Below are positions 8,952 through 18,022 of a DNA stretch of 64,000 nucleotides, in pieces; position 1 is the first letter of the stretch, and each line of letters starts with the position of its first letter. Below the pieces are notes generated by a model. The model had not been told where the DNA came from, did no database searches, and saw nothing but the letters and a program-made list of their open reading frames with translations. This DNA is from Mariniblastus sp. (lineage in GTDB: Bacteria > Planctomycetota > Planctomycetia > Pirellulales > Pirellulaceae), in NCBI GenBank assembly GCA_011523945.1, contig WTFU01000023.1, forward strand, positions 18,536 through 82,535, written 5' to 3'. Position numbers and translations under genes: made by a program.

Positions 8952-11198
8952 ATGAGCAAACAAGTCTTTTTAATGATACTTACATGCCTCGTCGCCTCCC
9001 CTCTTCTGGCGCAAGAAACTCAGACGCCTTCCATAACCCCGCCGCTGACGGTTGAATCGATCTACAAGAGCGATCGATTTTCCACAAAGACCTTTTCACC
9101 GAATTGGGAAACAACTGGTTCAAAATATGTCACCAACCGAGACTCTCAAACAATCCCCAATGCCGTGGATCTTATTGCCGTCGATCCAGTCACCCACGAA
9201 GAAACCGTATTAATTCCAGCCGATCAGTTAATCCCCGCCGGAGCGACGAGGCCGCTCGCCATCGCCAGCCACCAATGGGCTCGAGAACGCGAACTTGCTT
9301 TGATTTTTACCAACACGCGAAAAGTATGGAGGCATCACTCCAGAGGTGATTACTGGTTGATGGATCGCAAGTCCGGCACTCTACGGCAAATCGGGGCCAA
9401 GCTTCCTGCCACCTCGTTGATGTTTGCGAAAATCTCACCCGATGCCGAAAGTGTCGCCTACGTTTCAGAAGGTGATGTTTACGTTGAATCGATCGCGACG
9501 GGAATCTTAAAAAAGATAACTTCCAAACGGACTCCTGAGATCATTAACGGAACCTCAGATTGGGTCTACGAAGAAGAGTTTGATCTCAAGGACTGTTTCC
9601 GCTGGTCGCCAGACAGCAAACGTATTGCATTCTGGGAATTTGACACCTCCGAAGTCGGTGAATTCACGCTGATCAACAACACTGATTCACTTTACCCTAC
9701 TCTTAAGAAATTCAAACACACCAAACCGGGACAAACCAATTCAGCGGTTCGAATCGGAATTGTCAACTTAACGACGCAAACGACTCAGTGGCTCGACGTC
9801 CCTGGCAATCCTCGCGAAAACTATATCGCAAGAGCTCGCTGGATCAACAACAATGAATTAAGACTGCAACACCTCAATCGCAAACAAAATAAAAACCGGG
9901 TGCTCATTGGTGATGCTTCTACCGGAAAGACCAAAGTTCTATTTACCGATTCAGACAAAGCATGGGTTGAAACCTGCGACCACGACGTTGAATTTGATGA
10001 CGGGAAAAAGCTTCTTTGGGTAAGCGAAAAAGATGGTTACCGTCATATTTACGGGGTAGACCGTAGCAACGGTAAAATGACTGCGATCATGAACGACCCG
10101 TTCGACGCCTTTAAGTTAGTTCGAATCACTGATGACTTAATTTACTTCATTGCCGCCCCCGAACAACCTACTGATCGATACCTTTACTCCGTTCCCCTCG
10201 CAGGTGGCAAGTCGCAACGAATTACTCCAAGCGAATTCTCGGGCTGGAACAGCTATGACATTTCACCTAATGGAAAGATCGCTTTTCACACGCATTCTCG
10301 ATTTGGTGAGCCGCCCCAAACCTACTTGATCGAACTGCCGACTCACAAGCAAACCCGGGAAATAATCAGCAACAAAAAGGCCAGAACGGAAATTGCAAAG
10401 CTCCCTCCCGTGGAATCAGAATTCACAAGGGTTAGCGCGGATGATGGCACCCCCTTGGATGTTTGGATGATGAAACCGCAGAGCTTTGACCCCGCGTCAA
10501 AGTACCCGATGATTGTCTACGTCTATGGAGAACCGTGGGGCACAACTGTAACCAATCAATGGGGAGGCAATCGATATCTGTGGCATCGCCTGTTAGCCGA
10601 ACAGGGATACATCGTCTGCAGCATCGACAATCGTGGCACCAACGTACCGAGGGGGCGTGAATTTCGAAAAACTGTTTACCGAAGAGTCGGAATTCTGCCA
10701 CCCGCGGATCAAGCGACCGCAGTCAAAGCGCTCGTTAAAAAGTATCCATGGATTGACCGCCAGCGAATTGGAGTCTGGGGTTGGAGCGGTGGCGGTTCGA
10801 TGACCCTCAACGCAATGTTTAAGCACCCTGATCTCTATCACACAGGCGTCTCAATTGCCCCGGTTCCGAACATGCTTTACTACGATTCAATTTACCAGGA
10901 ACGTTACATGGACATTCCCAGTGACAATCCCGATGGATATCACGAAGGCTCTCCCATTCATTTCGCCAAAAACCTCACTGGAAATTTACTTGTAATTCAC
11001 GGAACTGGAGATGACAACTGTCACTATCAAACGGTCGAATTACTCATCAATGAATTGGTTAAACAAGATCGCCAATTTTCAATGATGGCATACCCCAATC
11101 GATCCCACTCAATAAACGAAGGTGAAAACACGACCGTCCATTTGCAAAACCTGATAACGAACTTCTTTTTGAATCAGATGCCTCCCGGGGCAAAGTGA
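8952..11198 (+). CDS. Exported dipeptidyl-peptidase IV-like S9 serine peptidase
   Basis: A 748-residue prolyl-oligopeptidase-family enzyme. A signal peptide (about residues 1-20, cleaved near LLAQ) directs it out of the cytoplasm. The N-terminal beta-propeller carries the double-glutamate segment DWVYEEEF, which in DPP-IV anchors the substrate N-terminus. The C-terminal alpha/beta hydrolase has the catalytic triad Ser612 (GWSGGG, where DPP-IV usually has GWSYGG), Asp687 (HGTGDDN) and His719 (NRSHSI). It likely removes N-terminal dipeptides from peptides in the periplasm. It is monocistronic by spacing and convergent with the DegT gene. Confidence 0.92.
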   Translation: MSKQVFLMILTCLVASPLLAQETQTPSITPPLTVESIYKSDRFSTKTFSPNWETTGSKYVTNRDSQTIPNAVDLIAVDPVTHEETVLIPADQLIPAGATRPLAIASHQWARERELALIFTNTRKVWRHHSRGDYWLMDRKSGTLRQIGAKLPATSLMFAKISPDAESVAYVSEGDVYVESIATGILKKITSKRTPEIINGTSDWVYEEEFDLKDCFRWSPDSKRIAFWEFDTSEVGEFTLINNTDSLYPTLKKFKHTKPGQTNSAVRIGIVNLTTQTTQWLDVPGNPRENYIARARWINNNELRLQHLNRKQNKNRVLIGDASTGKTKVLFTDSDKAWVETCDHDVEFDDGKKLLWVSEKDGYRHIYGVDRSNGKMTAIMNDPFDAFKLVRITDDLIYFIAAPEQPTDRYLYSVPLAGGKSQRITPSEFSGWNSYDISPNGKIAFHTHSRFGEPPQTYLIELPTHKQTREIISNKKARTEIAKLPPVESEFTRVSADDGTPLDVWMMKPQSFDPASKYPMIVYVYGEPWGTTVTNQWGGNRYLWHRLLAEQGYIVCSIDNRGTNVPRGREFRKTVYRRVGILPPADQATAVKALVKKYPWIDRQRIGVWGWSGGGSMTLNAMFKHPDLYHTGVSIAPVPNMLYYDSIYQERYMDIPSDNPDGYHEGSPIHFAKNLTGNLLVIHGTGDDNCHYQTVELLINELVKQDRQFSMMAYPNRSHSINEGENTTVHLQNLITNFFLNQMPPGAK

Positions 11199-11238
11199 TT
11201 GCGGGTGATCTGGGTGATCTTTAAGTAAGTTGCGACAC

Positions 11239-11265
11239 AAAAAAAGCGGGAGCTTTGCTCCCGCT
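11239..11265 (-). terminator. Intrinsic terminator of the DegT aminotransferase gene
   Basis: A perfect 9-bp stem (AGCGGGAGC at 11245-11253, loop TTT, GCTCCCGCT at 11257-11265). On the minus strand it is followed by a run of seven T (complement of the A run at 11239-11245). It lies 50 nt past the stop of the minus-strand gene at 11315. The plus-strand side has no T run, so it works mainly for the minus strand, but the convergent S9 peptidase transcript would also cross it. Confidence 0.88.
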
Positions 11266-11314
11266 CTCTGTGTACTATCGATCGCCTATTTGAAATCAAA
11301 TCGATCGCAAAGTG

Positions 11315-12514
11315 TTAGCCCGCTCTTTTTAACGGCATTTCACCCAGTTCTAAAATCTGTGCTAGACAATCCACCGCATAGGCCTGCTCGGCGGCAGTCA
11401 GCTCAGGGAAAATCGGCAGACTCAACACCTCTTCTGCCGCACGATCCGTCTCAACCAAGTCGACATTGTTGTCTTTTAACGAGGCAAAGCATTCTTGTTG
11501 ATGCAACGGTACAGGATAGTACACCTCGCTACCAACATTCATCTCGGCAAGTTGTTGCCGGACCTGATCTCGACAGCCACCTGGAACTCGAATCGTAAAC
11601 TGGTTCCATACGTGGCCGCAATTTGTATTAGCTTGAGGAATTATTATTCGATCTGCCATTCCTGCATCGACCATCAACTGCTCATAGTGGGCTGCATTCG
11701 CTGCTCGCTTAGAGGAGTATTCGCCGATATGCTTCATTTTAGCATTCAAAGCTGCCGCCTGGATTGCATCTAATCGGCTATTAATCCCAACTTCCGAATG
11801 ATAGTAGCGTGGCCGCATACCGTGGTTCGCCAGCAAACGTAACTTATCTGCAATTTCTGGATCGTTCGTGGTCAGCATACCACCGTCGCCAAACCCACCA
11901 AGATTTTTAGTTGGGTAGAAACTGAAGCAACCAACCGAGCCAAGACTTCCTGCAGCTCTTCCTGAGTAGGTCGCACCGATCGCTTGGGCACAGTCTTCAA
12001 TCACTTTTAAACCGTGAGCCTCAGCAATTGAATTGACTGGATCCATATCCGCACACTGTCCAAATAAATGAACAGGAATAATCGCTTTTGTTTTCGAGGT
12101 AATAAGGGATTCAATCTTCATTACGTCGATATTGAACGTATCTGGTTCAATATCAATAAACACCGGAATTCCACCAAGTCGGTGGATCGCGCTGGCAGTC
12201 GCGAAAAAAGTAAAGCTAGGACATATAACTTCATCGCCTGGCTCAATTCCAATAGCCATCAAAGCCAATAATAAAGCATCACTTCCAGAAGCACAGCCGA
12301 TGGCGAATTCAGTTTGACTGACTTCCGCAACCGTCTCCTCCAATAGCTTTACGTGCGGTCCACCAATAAACCAACCTGAATCAATAATGTCCGAGATCGC
12401 TTCCATAATTTCGTCTTTCAGTGGTCGATTACCACGTCCAACGTCTAAAAGCGGTGCGGATGAAACGTCTGAAGTCTCTGTGCCGTGGTTAGCACGTAGA
12501 TTTTGGGTAGTCAT
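11315..12514 (-). CDS. DegT/DnrJ/EryC1/StrS-family PLP aminotransferase
   Basis: A sugar aminotransferase-type enzyme of 399 residues from the ATG at 12514. The frame is open 13 codons further upstream, but AAGGAAGAGG at 12519-12528 points to the inner start. The PLP lysine is Lys203 (SFYPTKNLGGFGDGG), with the family blocks VIEDCAQAIGA (about 171-181) and an N-terminal IDSGWFIGGPHV. These enzymes transaminate nucleotide-linked ketosugars for surface polysaccharide or lipopolysaccharide building. No sugar-nucleotide genes are adjacent, so the substrate is unknown. It is divergent from pabA/trpG and ends at a strong terminator. Confidence 0.92.
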   Translation of the reverse strand: MTTQNLRANHGTETSDVSSAPLLDVGRGNRPLKDEIMEAISDIIDSGWFIGGPHVKLLEETVAEVSQTEFAIGCASGSDALLLALMAIGIEPGDEVICPSFTFFATASAIHRLGGIPVFIDIEPDTFNIDVMKIESLITSKTKAIIPVHLFGQCADMDPVNSIAEAHGLKVIEDCAQAIGATYSGRAAGSLGSVGCFSFYPTKNLGGFGDGGMLTTNDPEIADKLRLLANHGMRPRYYHSEVGINSRLDAIQAAALNAKMKHIGEYSSKRAANAAHYEQLMVDAGMADRIIIPQANTNCGHVWNQFTIRVPGGCRDQVRQQLAEMNVGSEVYYPVPLHQQECFASLKDNNVDLVETDRAAEEVLSLPIFPELTAAEQAYAVDCLAQILELGEMPLKRAG

Positions 12515-12518
12515 AAAG

Positions 12519-12528
12519 CCTCTTCCTT
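12519..12528 (-). promoter_or_regulatory. Ribosome binding site that sets the DegT start
   Basis: Minus-strand AAGGAAGAGG, 4 nt before the ATG at 12514, favours this start over the longer in-frame ATG at 12553. Confidence 0.65.
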
Positions 12529-12642
12529 GGGGCAAAATGAGGGCAAAATTCAAAAACGCTGTTGATGCGTACTGCTAAAACGTATGGGTATGCTGGAATT
12601 GGGTCAATAGAATACCTGCCCTTAACCTGGAAACGGTTTTCG

Positions 12643-12670
12643 TTGACAATCTTTGCTAGCAGGCTAGACT
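12643..12670 (+). promoter_or_regulatory. Candidate sigma-70-type promoter of pabA/trpG-moeA
   Basis: TTGACA at 12643-12648, a 16-nt spacer, and TAGACT at 12665-12670, with the ATG at 12704. The -35 box is a perfect consensus and the -10 box matches four of six positions. It would give a short leader and drive pabA and the closely spaced moeA. Confidence 0.55.
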
Positions 12671-12703
12671 CTTTTTCTTGCCATTGAAACACCGGACAAC
12701 GCC

Positions 12704-13285
12704 ATGATTTTAATTGTCGATAATTACGATTCCTTCACTTACAACCTGGTTCAACGATTAGGTGAACTAGGTACCGAGCATGAAATTCAAGTGCATCGAA
12801 ATGACAAAATCACTGTTGATGAAATAGAAGCCATTGCTCCGAGCCATTTAATCATTTCTCCCGGACCTTGTACACCAAATGAGGCAGGAATCTCAGTGGC
12901 CTGTGTGGAGAGATTCCATGGCAAGATACCGATTCTGGGTGTTTGCCTGGGGCATCAGTCGATTGGGCAGGCAACCGGCGGCACAATCGTTCGGGCAGAG
13001 CAATTGATGCATGGAAAAACCGATCAAATCCATCATAACGGCCAAGCAATTTTCGAAGGTATTCCAAGTCCCATGATCGCGACGCGTTACCACAGTTTGG
13101 TCATTCAGCCTGATACACTTTCCAGCGAGTTTGAGGTAAGTGCGTGGGCAACAGCCCCCGACGGCTCCCGTGAGATCATGGCGATTCAGCACGAACAGTT
13201 CCCAACTTTTGGCGTTCAATTCCATCCAGAGAGTTTTCTCACGGATCTCGGAATCGATTTACTTCGCAATTTTTCAGAGATATAG
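12704..13285 (+). CDS. pabA: Anthranilate/aminodeoxychorismate synthase glutamine amidotransferase subunit
   Basis: Class I glutamine amidotransferase of 193 residues that supplies ammonia to the chorismate-using partner (TrpE or PabB) for tryptophan or folate synthesis. The nucleophile Cys81 lies in GVCLGHQSIGQA, and the His174/Glu176 pair in FHPESFLT; the N-terminal NYDSFTYNL is typical of TrpG/PabA. No trpE or pabB is adjacent, so whether it serves folate, tryptophan or both (an amphibolic subunit) cannot be decided. The moeA start lies 5 nt after its stop, so the two are probably co-transcribed and translationally coupled. Confidence 0.92.
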   Translation: MILIVDNYDSFTYNLVQRLGELGTEHEIQVHRNDKITVDEIEAIAPSHLIISPGPCTPNEAGISVACVERFHGKIPILGVCLGHQSIGQATGGTIVRAEQLMHGKTDQIHHNGQAIFEGIPSPMIATRYHSLVIQPDTLSSEFEVSAWATAPDGSREIMAIQHEQFPTFGVQFHPESFLTDLGIDLLRNFSEI

Positions 13286-13290
13286 CTGCC

Positions 13291-14505
13291 ATGATTCCAA
13301 TCGAGCAGGCATTTCAATTGATCGACGAGAACGTCGCGCCATTGCCTACGACAACTATTTCGCTGGCCTCATCTGTTGGCAGCGTTCTCGCAAGTGACAT
13401 TCACTCGGATGTCAATTCCCCCCCACACGATAAGTCCATGATGGATGGATTTGCCGTCATCAGTGACGACGTAAACAGCGGCATTAAAAACTTAAGCATT
13501 GTCGAGACCATTATCGCGGGTGATTGGCCACAGCACCCAATTGAATCAGGCCAAGCTTCACGAATCATGACCGGCGCTCCTCTGCCCAAGAATGCAGACG
13601 CTGTTGTGATGGTGGAGCAAACTGAATCAGCGGACACCGGACGCGTCCAGCTTTTGATTGATTCGATCACTCCAGAGAAAAACATACTTCGCCAAGGCGT
13701 TAACTTCAAAACGGGACAAACCGTATTAGCTCGAGGGCATCTTGTTCGTGCAACTGACATAGGTTTGTTGGCCGAGGTTGGAGCCGGACGTATTCCCACG
13801 AGAGACAAACCAACGGTCGCTGTCTTACCTACCGGCAATGAATTGGTTAATCACGAAACGATGCCACGACGAGGTCAGATTCGCAACAGCAATGGTCCAA
13901 TGTTAGTCGCGCTTGCTCAACAATTTGGCTTGGACGTGACTAACCTTGGCTCGAGCGTCGATGATCCCGATCAAATTGCCGACCTGATTGAAACCGGCCT
14001 GAACCATGATGTACTCTTGCTTTCAGGTGGAGTTTCAGCAGGAACCATGGACCTTGTTCCGGTTATTTTAAAAGATCTCGGTGTGGTTGAGATATTCCAT
14101 AAAGTCGCCGTTAAACCCGGCAAGCCGATTTGGTTTGGGGTCAGCAATCGTGAAGGCAGGAAACGTTACGTTTTTGGATTACCAGGTAATCCAGTGAGCA
14201 GCCTTGTGGGTTTCCACCTTTTTGTGCGACGGTCAATTGAAAAGATGCTTGGCTCTCCCACCGCTCAAATACCTCCAGAATTTGGCGTCCTGCATACCGC
14301 TCACGAGACGCGTGGAAACCGCCCGACTTATTGGCCCGGGAAGCGGATCATTGACGCGCATACGATTCGCAAGTTTGAACCGCTTGTTTGGCGAGGTTCC
14401 TCCGATCTTTTCGCGCTCGCCGAAGCCGAGGGGCTTATTAAGTTCCAGGAAAATTCGACCGCCCATCCGGCAGGGGAAAATGTCGAATTTTTCCCATTCG
14501 TCTAA
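13291..14505 (+). CDS. moeA: Molybdopterin molybdotransferase
   Basis: MoeA inserts molybdate into adenylated molybdopterin in the last step of molybdenum cofactor synthesis. The 404-residue product has the MoeA N-terminal block (SPPHDKSMMDGFAV, then IMTGAPLPKNADAVVMVEQTE) and the MogA-like domain with PTGNELV (about 186-192), SGGVSAGTMD (about 247-256) and GLPGNPVSS (about 294-302). It starts 5 nt after pabA, a functionally unrelated gene. Its presence implies molybdoenzymes elsewhere in the genome. Length and motifs are normal for the family. Confidence 0.95.
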   Translation: MIPIEQAFQLIDENVAPLPTTTISLASSVGSVLASDIHSDVNSPPHDKSMMDGFAVISDDVNSGIKNLSIVETIIAGDWPQHPIESGQASRIMTGAPLPKNADAVVMVEQTESADTGRVQLLIDSITPEKNILRQGVNFKTGQTVLARGHLVRATDIGLLAEVGAGRIPTRDKPTVAVLPTGNELVNHETMPRRGQIRNSNGPMLVALAQQFGLDVTNLGSSVDDPDQIADLIETGLNHDVLLLSGGVSAGTMDLVPVILKDLGVVEIFHKVAVKPGKPIWFGVSNREGRKRYVFGLPGNPVSSLVGFHLFVRRSIEKMLGSPTAQIPPEFGVLHTAHETRGNRPTYWPGKRIIDAHTIRKFEPLVWRGSSDLFALAEAEGLIKFQENSTAHPAGENVEFFPFV

Positions 14506-14539
14506 TTCGGCATCAGGCAGGGACTACTTTTTGCTTAAA

Positions 14540-14566
14540 CCGCTCCCAATTGAAAATTGGGAGCGG
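14540..14566. terminator. Perfect 12-bp hairpin after moeA, without a T run
   Basis: CCGCTCCCAATT (14540-14551), loop GAA, AATTGGGAGCGG (14555-14566). It starts 34 nt after the moeA stop and ends 134 nt before lnt. There is no T tract on either side, so it may act as a weak or factor-assisted terminator or protect the moeA mRNA 3' end. It shares the GCTCCC/GGGAGC core with the DegT terminator. Confidence 0.6.
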
Positions 14567-14690
14567 TCCAAATTGGCCAACATACCATCGTCGCTTGAAA
14601 CGCAGGTTTATCCGCTCCACTTCGACATTTTAAATCGACGTAGTTGGATTGGTTCGAACCCGATAAAATTGAGGTTCTGCAATTTTAACC

Positions 14691-14695
14691 AAGGA
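14691..14695 (+). promoter_or_regulatory. Ribosome binding site supporting the TTG start of lnt
   Basis: AAGGA lies 5 nt before the TTG at 14701. There is no in-frame ATG close by before the first membrane helix, so TTG is the likely start. Confidence 0.6.
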
Positions 14696-14700
14696 TCAAC

Positions 14701-16392
14701 TTGAGCAAGCAAACGACGATTCCAGACAACGCCAGAGAACAGGCCAGCCAAACGCCCCGCCCGCGTTTAGTAGACCGATACCAGACCTTTATTGTCGGTA
14801 CGTTCTCCATGTTCTTATTATGGCTCTCCTTTCCACCAGTTGGATTAAGCTGGCTAGGCTGGTTCGCCCTCTGCCCTTTGGTCTGGTTAATCGAATCAAA
14901 AACTCTTGTAGGCCAACGACCTTACCGACAACTATTTTTGGCTGGATTCCTTTTTTGGCTCTCAGCATTTTACTTTATTCCAATTCCCCACCCAGCCCTT
15001 TGGCTTGGCTGGTTAACTGTCTCTGCTTACATGGCAATCTATACGCCACTGTCGGTTGGCATTGCCCGCTCTTTGGTGCACCGATATCATTTTCCTCCCG
15101 TCGTTGCAGTTCCAATTGTTTGGACTGGTGTTGAGTGGTTCAGATGCAACTTTGCAACAGGAATGGCTATGGTCTGCCTGTCTCACACTCAATATCAAAC
15201 TCCACTTCTCATCCAGGTTGCAGATATCTTTGGCGCGTACACGCTCACGTTTATTATCAGCCTCGTTTCAGTTGGAATTACGGCGGCAATGAGACTGTGC
15301 TTCGCAAAAGGCAATAAAACACCCACCCCCTCACATCCGGCTGAACACTCTAAGAAACAAGATTGTTTGACAATCACCATTGGGACGTTAACGCTTATCG
15401 CCGCGATTGTGTACGGATTTGCCAAACTTGGTGAAGACGTGAAATTAAAAAATGACTACCAGTTAGCGATCGCTCTTATCCAAACCAATGATGATGTTGT
15501 TTTTCGTCCAATGACGGCGGAAGAATTTATTGACGGCCGACAGCGAAAAATCGACTTAACTCAAGCGGCGAGAAAAGAATGGCCTGATGTAGATTTGATT
15601 GTTTGGCCAGAATCGGCATTCAGTGGATACACGGACTTATTATCAGATGCGAATCCAGAGCTAACGAGCCAACAGGCTGCCCGACTCCGAACTGATTTTT
15701 GGAGGAAAGCAACCTCTGTTACTCCATTAAATGAAACTCCCGTGCCCCTACTCACTGGAGGCGCAACCGTTGACCCCAACCAAAACACGCACTTTGCATC
15801 GGCTTTTCTGATCAACAAAAATGGACTCGTCGATGCGAGATATTATAAAAATCATTTAGTCATGTTTGGCGAGTATGTTCCGTTATCCAATTGGTTTCCA
15901 ATCATAAAAAAAATCTCTCCCATCGGAGGCGGTATCAATGCGGGAACTGAACCCGTCTCAATTAGAATCAACGAAGTCAATGTTTGCCCCAACATTTGCT
16001 TCGAGTCGACAGTTCCTCACTACATAAGAAAACAAGTCAACAAATTGACCGAACAAAATGACGAACCCGATGTCCTGATAAATATGACCAACGATGGCTG
16101 GTTTTTCGGCACCAGTTGTCTCGACCTCCATTTGGCCTGTAATGTTTTTCGTGCGGTGGAGATGAGAAAACCTCATTTGGTTTGTGCCAACACCGGACTA
16201 TCCGCTGAAATTGACGCTTGCGGGCGCAAATTACAAACAGGCGGCCGCAGACAACCGGGAATGATTTATGCAATCGTACATCCATCCGAACGAACCAGCC
16301 TCTACCGAACGATTGGCGACGTTATCCCAATGATTATGCTAATCATTGCAACCGCACTGTTCATCCTCGATTCCAGCCAAAAAAAACCGTAA
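14701..16392 (+). CDS. lnt: Apolipoprotein N-acyltransferase
   Basis: Inner-membrane enzyme that adds the third acyl chain to lipoproteins. The 563-residue product has about six N-terminal membrane helices (residues 30-240), a nitrilase-fold domain facing the periplasm, and one C-terminal helix (about 538-558). The catalytic triad is visible: Glu304 (WPESAF), Lys383 (YYKNHLVMFGEYVP) and Cys433 (NICFEST). The start is TTG with AAGGA 5 nt upstream. It lies downstream of moeA but is separated from it by a 195-nt gap with a hairpin, so it probably has its own promoter. Confidence 0.94.
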   Translation: MSKQTTIPDNAREQASQTPRPRLVDRYQTFIVGTFSMFLLWLSFPPVGLSWLGWFALCPLVWLIESKTLVGQRPYRQLFLAGFLFWLSAFYFIPIPHPALWLGWLTVSAYMAIYTPLSVGIARSLVHRYHFPPVVAVPIVWTGVEWFRCNFATGMAMVCLSHTQYQTPLLIQVADIFGAYTLTFIISLVSVGITAAMRLCFAKGNKTPTPSHPAEHSKKQDCLTITIGTLTLIAAIVYGFAKLGEDVKLKNDYQLAIALIQTNDDVVFRPMTAEEFIDGRQRKIDLTQAARKEWPDVDLIVWPESAFSGYTDLLSDANPELTSQQAARLRTDFWRKATSVTPLNETPVPLLTGGATVDPNQNTHFASAFLINKNGLVDARYYKNHLVMFGEYVPLSNWFPIIKKISPIGGGINAGTEPVSIRINEVNVCPNICFESTVPHYIRKQVNKLTEQNDEPDVLINMTNDGWFFGTSCLDLHLACNVFRAVEMRKPHLVCANTGLSAEIDACGRKLQTGGRRQPGMIYAIVHPSERTSLYRTIGDVIPMIMLIIATALFILDSSQKKP

Positions 16393-16566
16393 AACCATGC
16401 CCTTTCTCACCGGTTCGCGCAGTGAAAACCAAAGGCATTTTACATCGCGTGTTCGCCCTCAGCACTTTCTTGGCGATTGGTCAAGCTTGTTCCTGCTGGA
16501 TTGTGGTAATTCAAATCAAATACTCTTAGACTTAAGGCTATTCCCAAACCAATATTAAACTCTAGC

Positions 16567-16572
16567 AAGGGA
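16567..16572 (+). promoter_or_regulatory. Ribosome binding site of the Gfo/Idh/MocA gene
   Basis: AAGGGA, 5 nt before the ATG at 16578. Confidence 0.6.
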
Positions 16573-16577
16573 TCAAA

Positions 16578-17900
16578 ATGAGCCTCAATCGCCGTCAAAT
16601 TATTAAAGCCGCTGCTAGTTCAGCTTCAATCGCCACCCTCGCGCCCAACATGGTCTTCGGAATTCCCGGCAAAACACGAGAGAAATTCCGAATTGCTGCA
16701 GTTGGATTTGGAGGCAGAGGAAAAGCGGATTTAAACGAGATGAAGTCTCACCCGAACTTTGAATTAACAGCCGCGTGTGATGTCGATCAATCCATGCACA
16801 AGAATGTCGATGGGATGGGTTCGGACATAAAGAAATTTCAAGATTATCGCCTTCTCTTTAAAAACTCTGCCGACGATTTTGATGCGGTCGTGATTGCTAC
16901 ACCGGATCACATGCACGCTCCCATCGCTCTAATGGCAATGGAACACGACAAACATGTCTATTTACAAAAACCACTGGCTCAAGATATCGCGGAGTGCCGT
17001 CTGCTTGCAGAACAAGCAGCCCAAAAAACACACCTTAAAACCCAAATGGGAATTCAAATTCACGCACACCCGGCCTATCGAACTGCTGTATCGTGGATTC
17101 AAAGTGGATTAATTGGAACCATCAAAGACGTCCATAGCTGGTCAGGCAAAGGATGGGGTGGCGAAATGAAGGGCAAGTCTCCTACGACACCGCCAGCTCA
17201 CTTAGATTGGGACCTCTATTGTGGCGTTTCCGAAAAACTTCCTTATGTGGAGGGATGGTACCACCGCAATAACTGGAGAAAATGGCTGGCATTTGGGACG
17301 GGCACGCAAGGCGACATGGGCTGTCATATTGTTGATCCTGTATTTACAGCCTTACAGATTAAAGAACCAACTCAATGCACCTCGCTTGGCCCCGGCCCAT
17401 TCAAGCAAAATTTTGCGCTTTTGAGCCACGTTGTTTACACCTTCCGCGGTACGCCTTACACAAGCGAAGAACTCAACCTAACGTGGTACAACGGTTCTTT
17501 GCGGCCATCGAAAGTTGAGGGAATACCCTCCAAAGTTAAGTTACCGAGCCAAGGGTCTGTCTTTATTGGCACCAAGGGTAGCTTGATCCTTCCTCACATT
17601 GGCAATCCGCAAGTTTATCAAGTCGACGGGACTCCGATGAACAAATTACCTGATTCGGTTGGAAGTGGAAATCATTTCCATGAGTGGATCGATGCCGCTC
17701 AAGGAAAAGTCGAATCAACTGGAGCACCCTTCGAATACTCGGGCCCGTTGACCGAGGCCGTTCTGATGGGAACGGTCATCAATCGCTGGCCCAAAGAGAA
17801 GTTCGACTGGGACGCAGCCAACTGCAAATTCAAAGGAAATTCTCAGACGGTCCAAGAGGCGAATGCGCTCCTCGCTCCGGCATATCGTACCGGTTGGTAG
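16578..17900 (+). CDS. Exported Gfo/Idh/MocA-family oxidoreductase
   Basis: A 440-residue NAD(P)-dependent sugar or inositol dehydrogenase-type protein. The N-terminus MSLNRRQIIKAAASSASIAT looks like a twin-arginine leader (NRRQ, Lys-rich, then hydrophobic). The Rossmann part has AVGFGGRGKADLNEM (about 36-50) and DAVVIATPDHMHAPIA, and the EKP motif common in the family is here LQKPLAQD. This subtype, with Tat leaders and GWYHRNNWRKW/GTGTQGDMGCH blocks, is strongly expanded in Planctomycetota and Bacteroidota. Its substrates are mostly unknown glycosides or sugars. It lies 122 nt upstream of the thioredoxin-fold gene on the same strand. Confidence 0.9.
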   Translation: MSLNRRQIIKAAASSASIATLAPNMVFGIPGKTREKFRIAAVGFGGRGKADLNEMKSHPNFELTAACDVDQSMHKNVDGMGSDIKKFQDYRLLFKNSADDFDAVVIATPDHMHAPIALMAMEHDKHVYLQKPLAQDIAECRLLAEQAAQKTHLKTQMGIQIHAHPAYRTAVSWIQSGLIGTIKDVHSWSGKGWGGEMKGKSPTTPPAHLDWDLYCGVSEKLPYVEGWYHRNNWRKWLAFGTGTQGDMGCHIVDPVFTALQIKEPTQCTSLGPGPFKQNFALLSHVVYTFRGTPYTSEELNLTWYNGSLRPSKVEGIPSKVKLPSQGSVFIGTKGSLILPHIGNPQVYQVDGTPMNKLPDSVGSGNHFHEWIDAAQGKVESTGAPFEYSGPLTEAVLMGTVINRWPKEKFDWDAANCKFKGNSQTVQEANALLAPAYRTGW

Positions 17901-18022
17901 CATAAGATCCTTCGAAACCGTAAAAGAGCCTACGATTAAATTCGTCAAACCACTAAATAGCTGAGCTCCAATCCCGCTCTCGGCGAAAAACGAACCAGCC
18001 TTTTCTAATTTGGACCCAAGCA

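Noticed and set aside
14648..14664. tRNA T-arm-like sequence (ATTGG, TTCGAAC, CCGAT)
   Set aside because: The following AAAATTG has no matching acceptor strand about 65 nt upstream, and no D- or anticodon arm can be drawn. It is chance symmetry in the moeA-lnt gap.
16397..16558. A 53-codon open frame between lnt and the Gfo/Idh/MocA gene
   Set aside because: No ribosome site, leader, motif or family resemblance; intergenic open frames of this size occur by chance.
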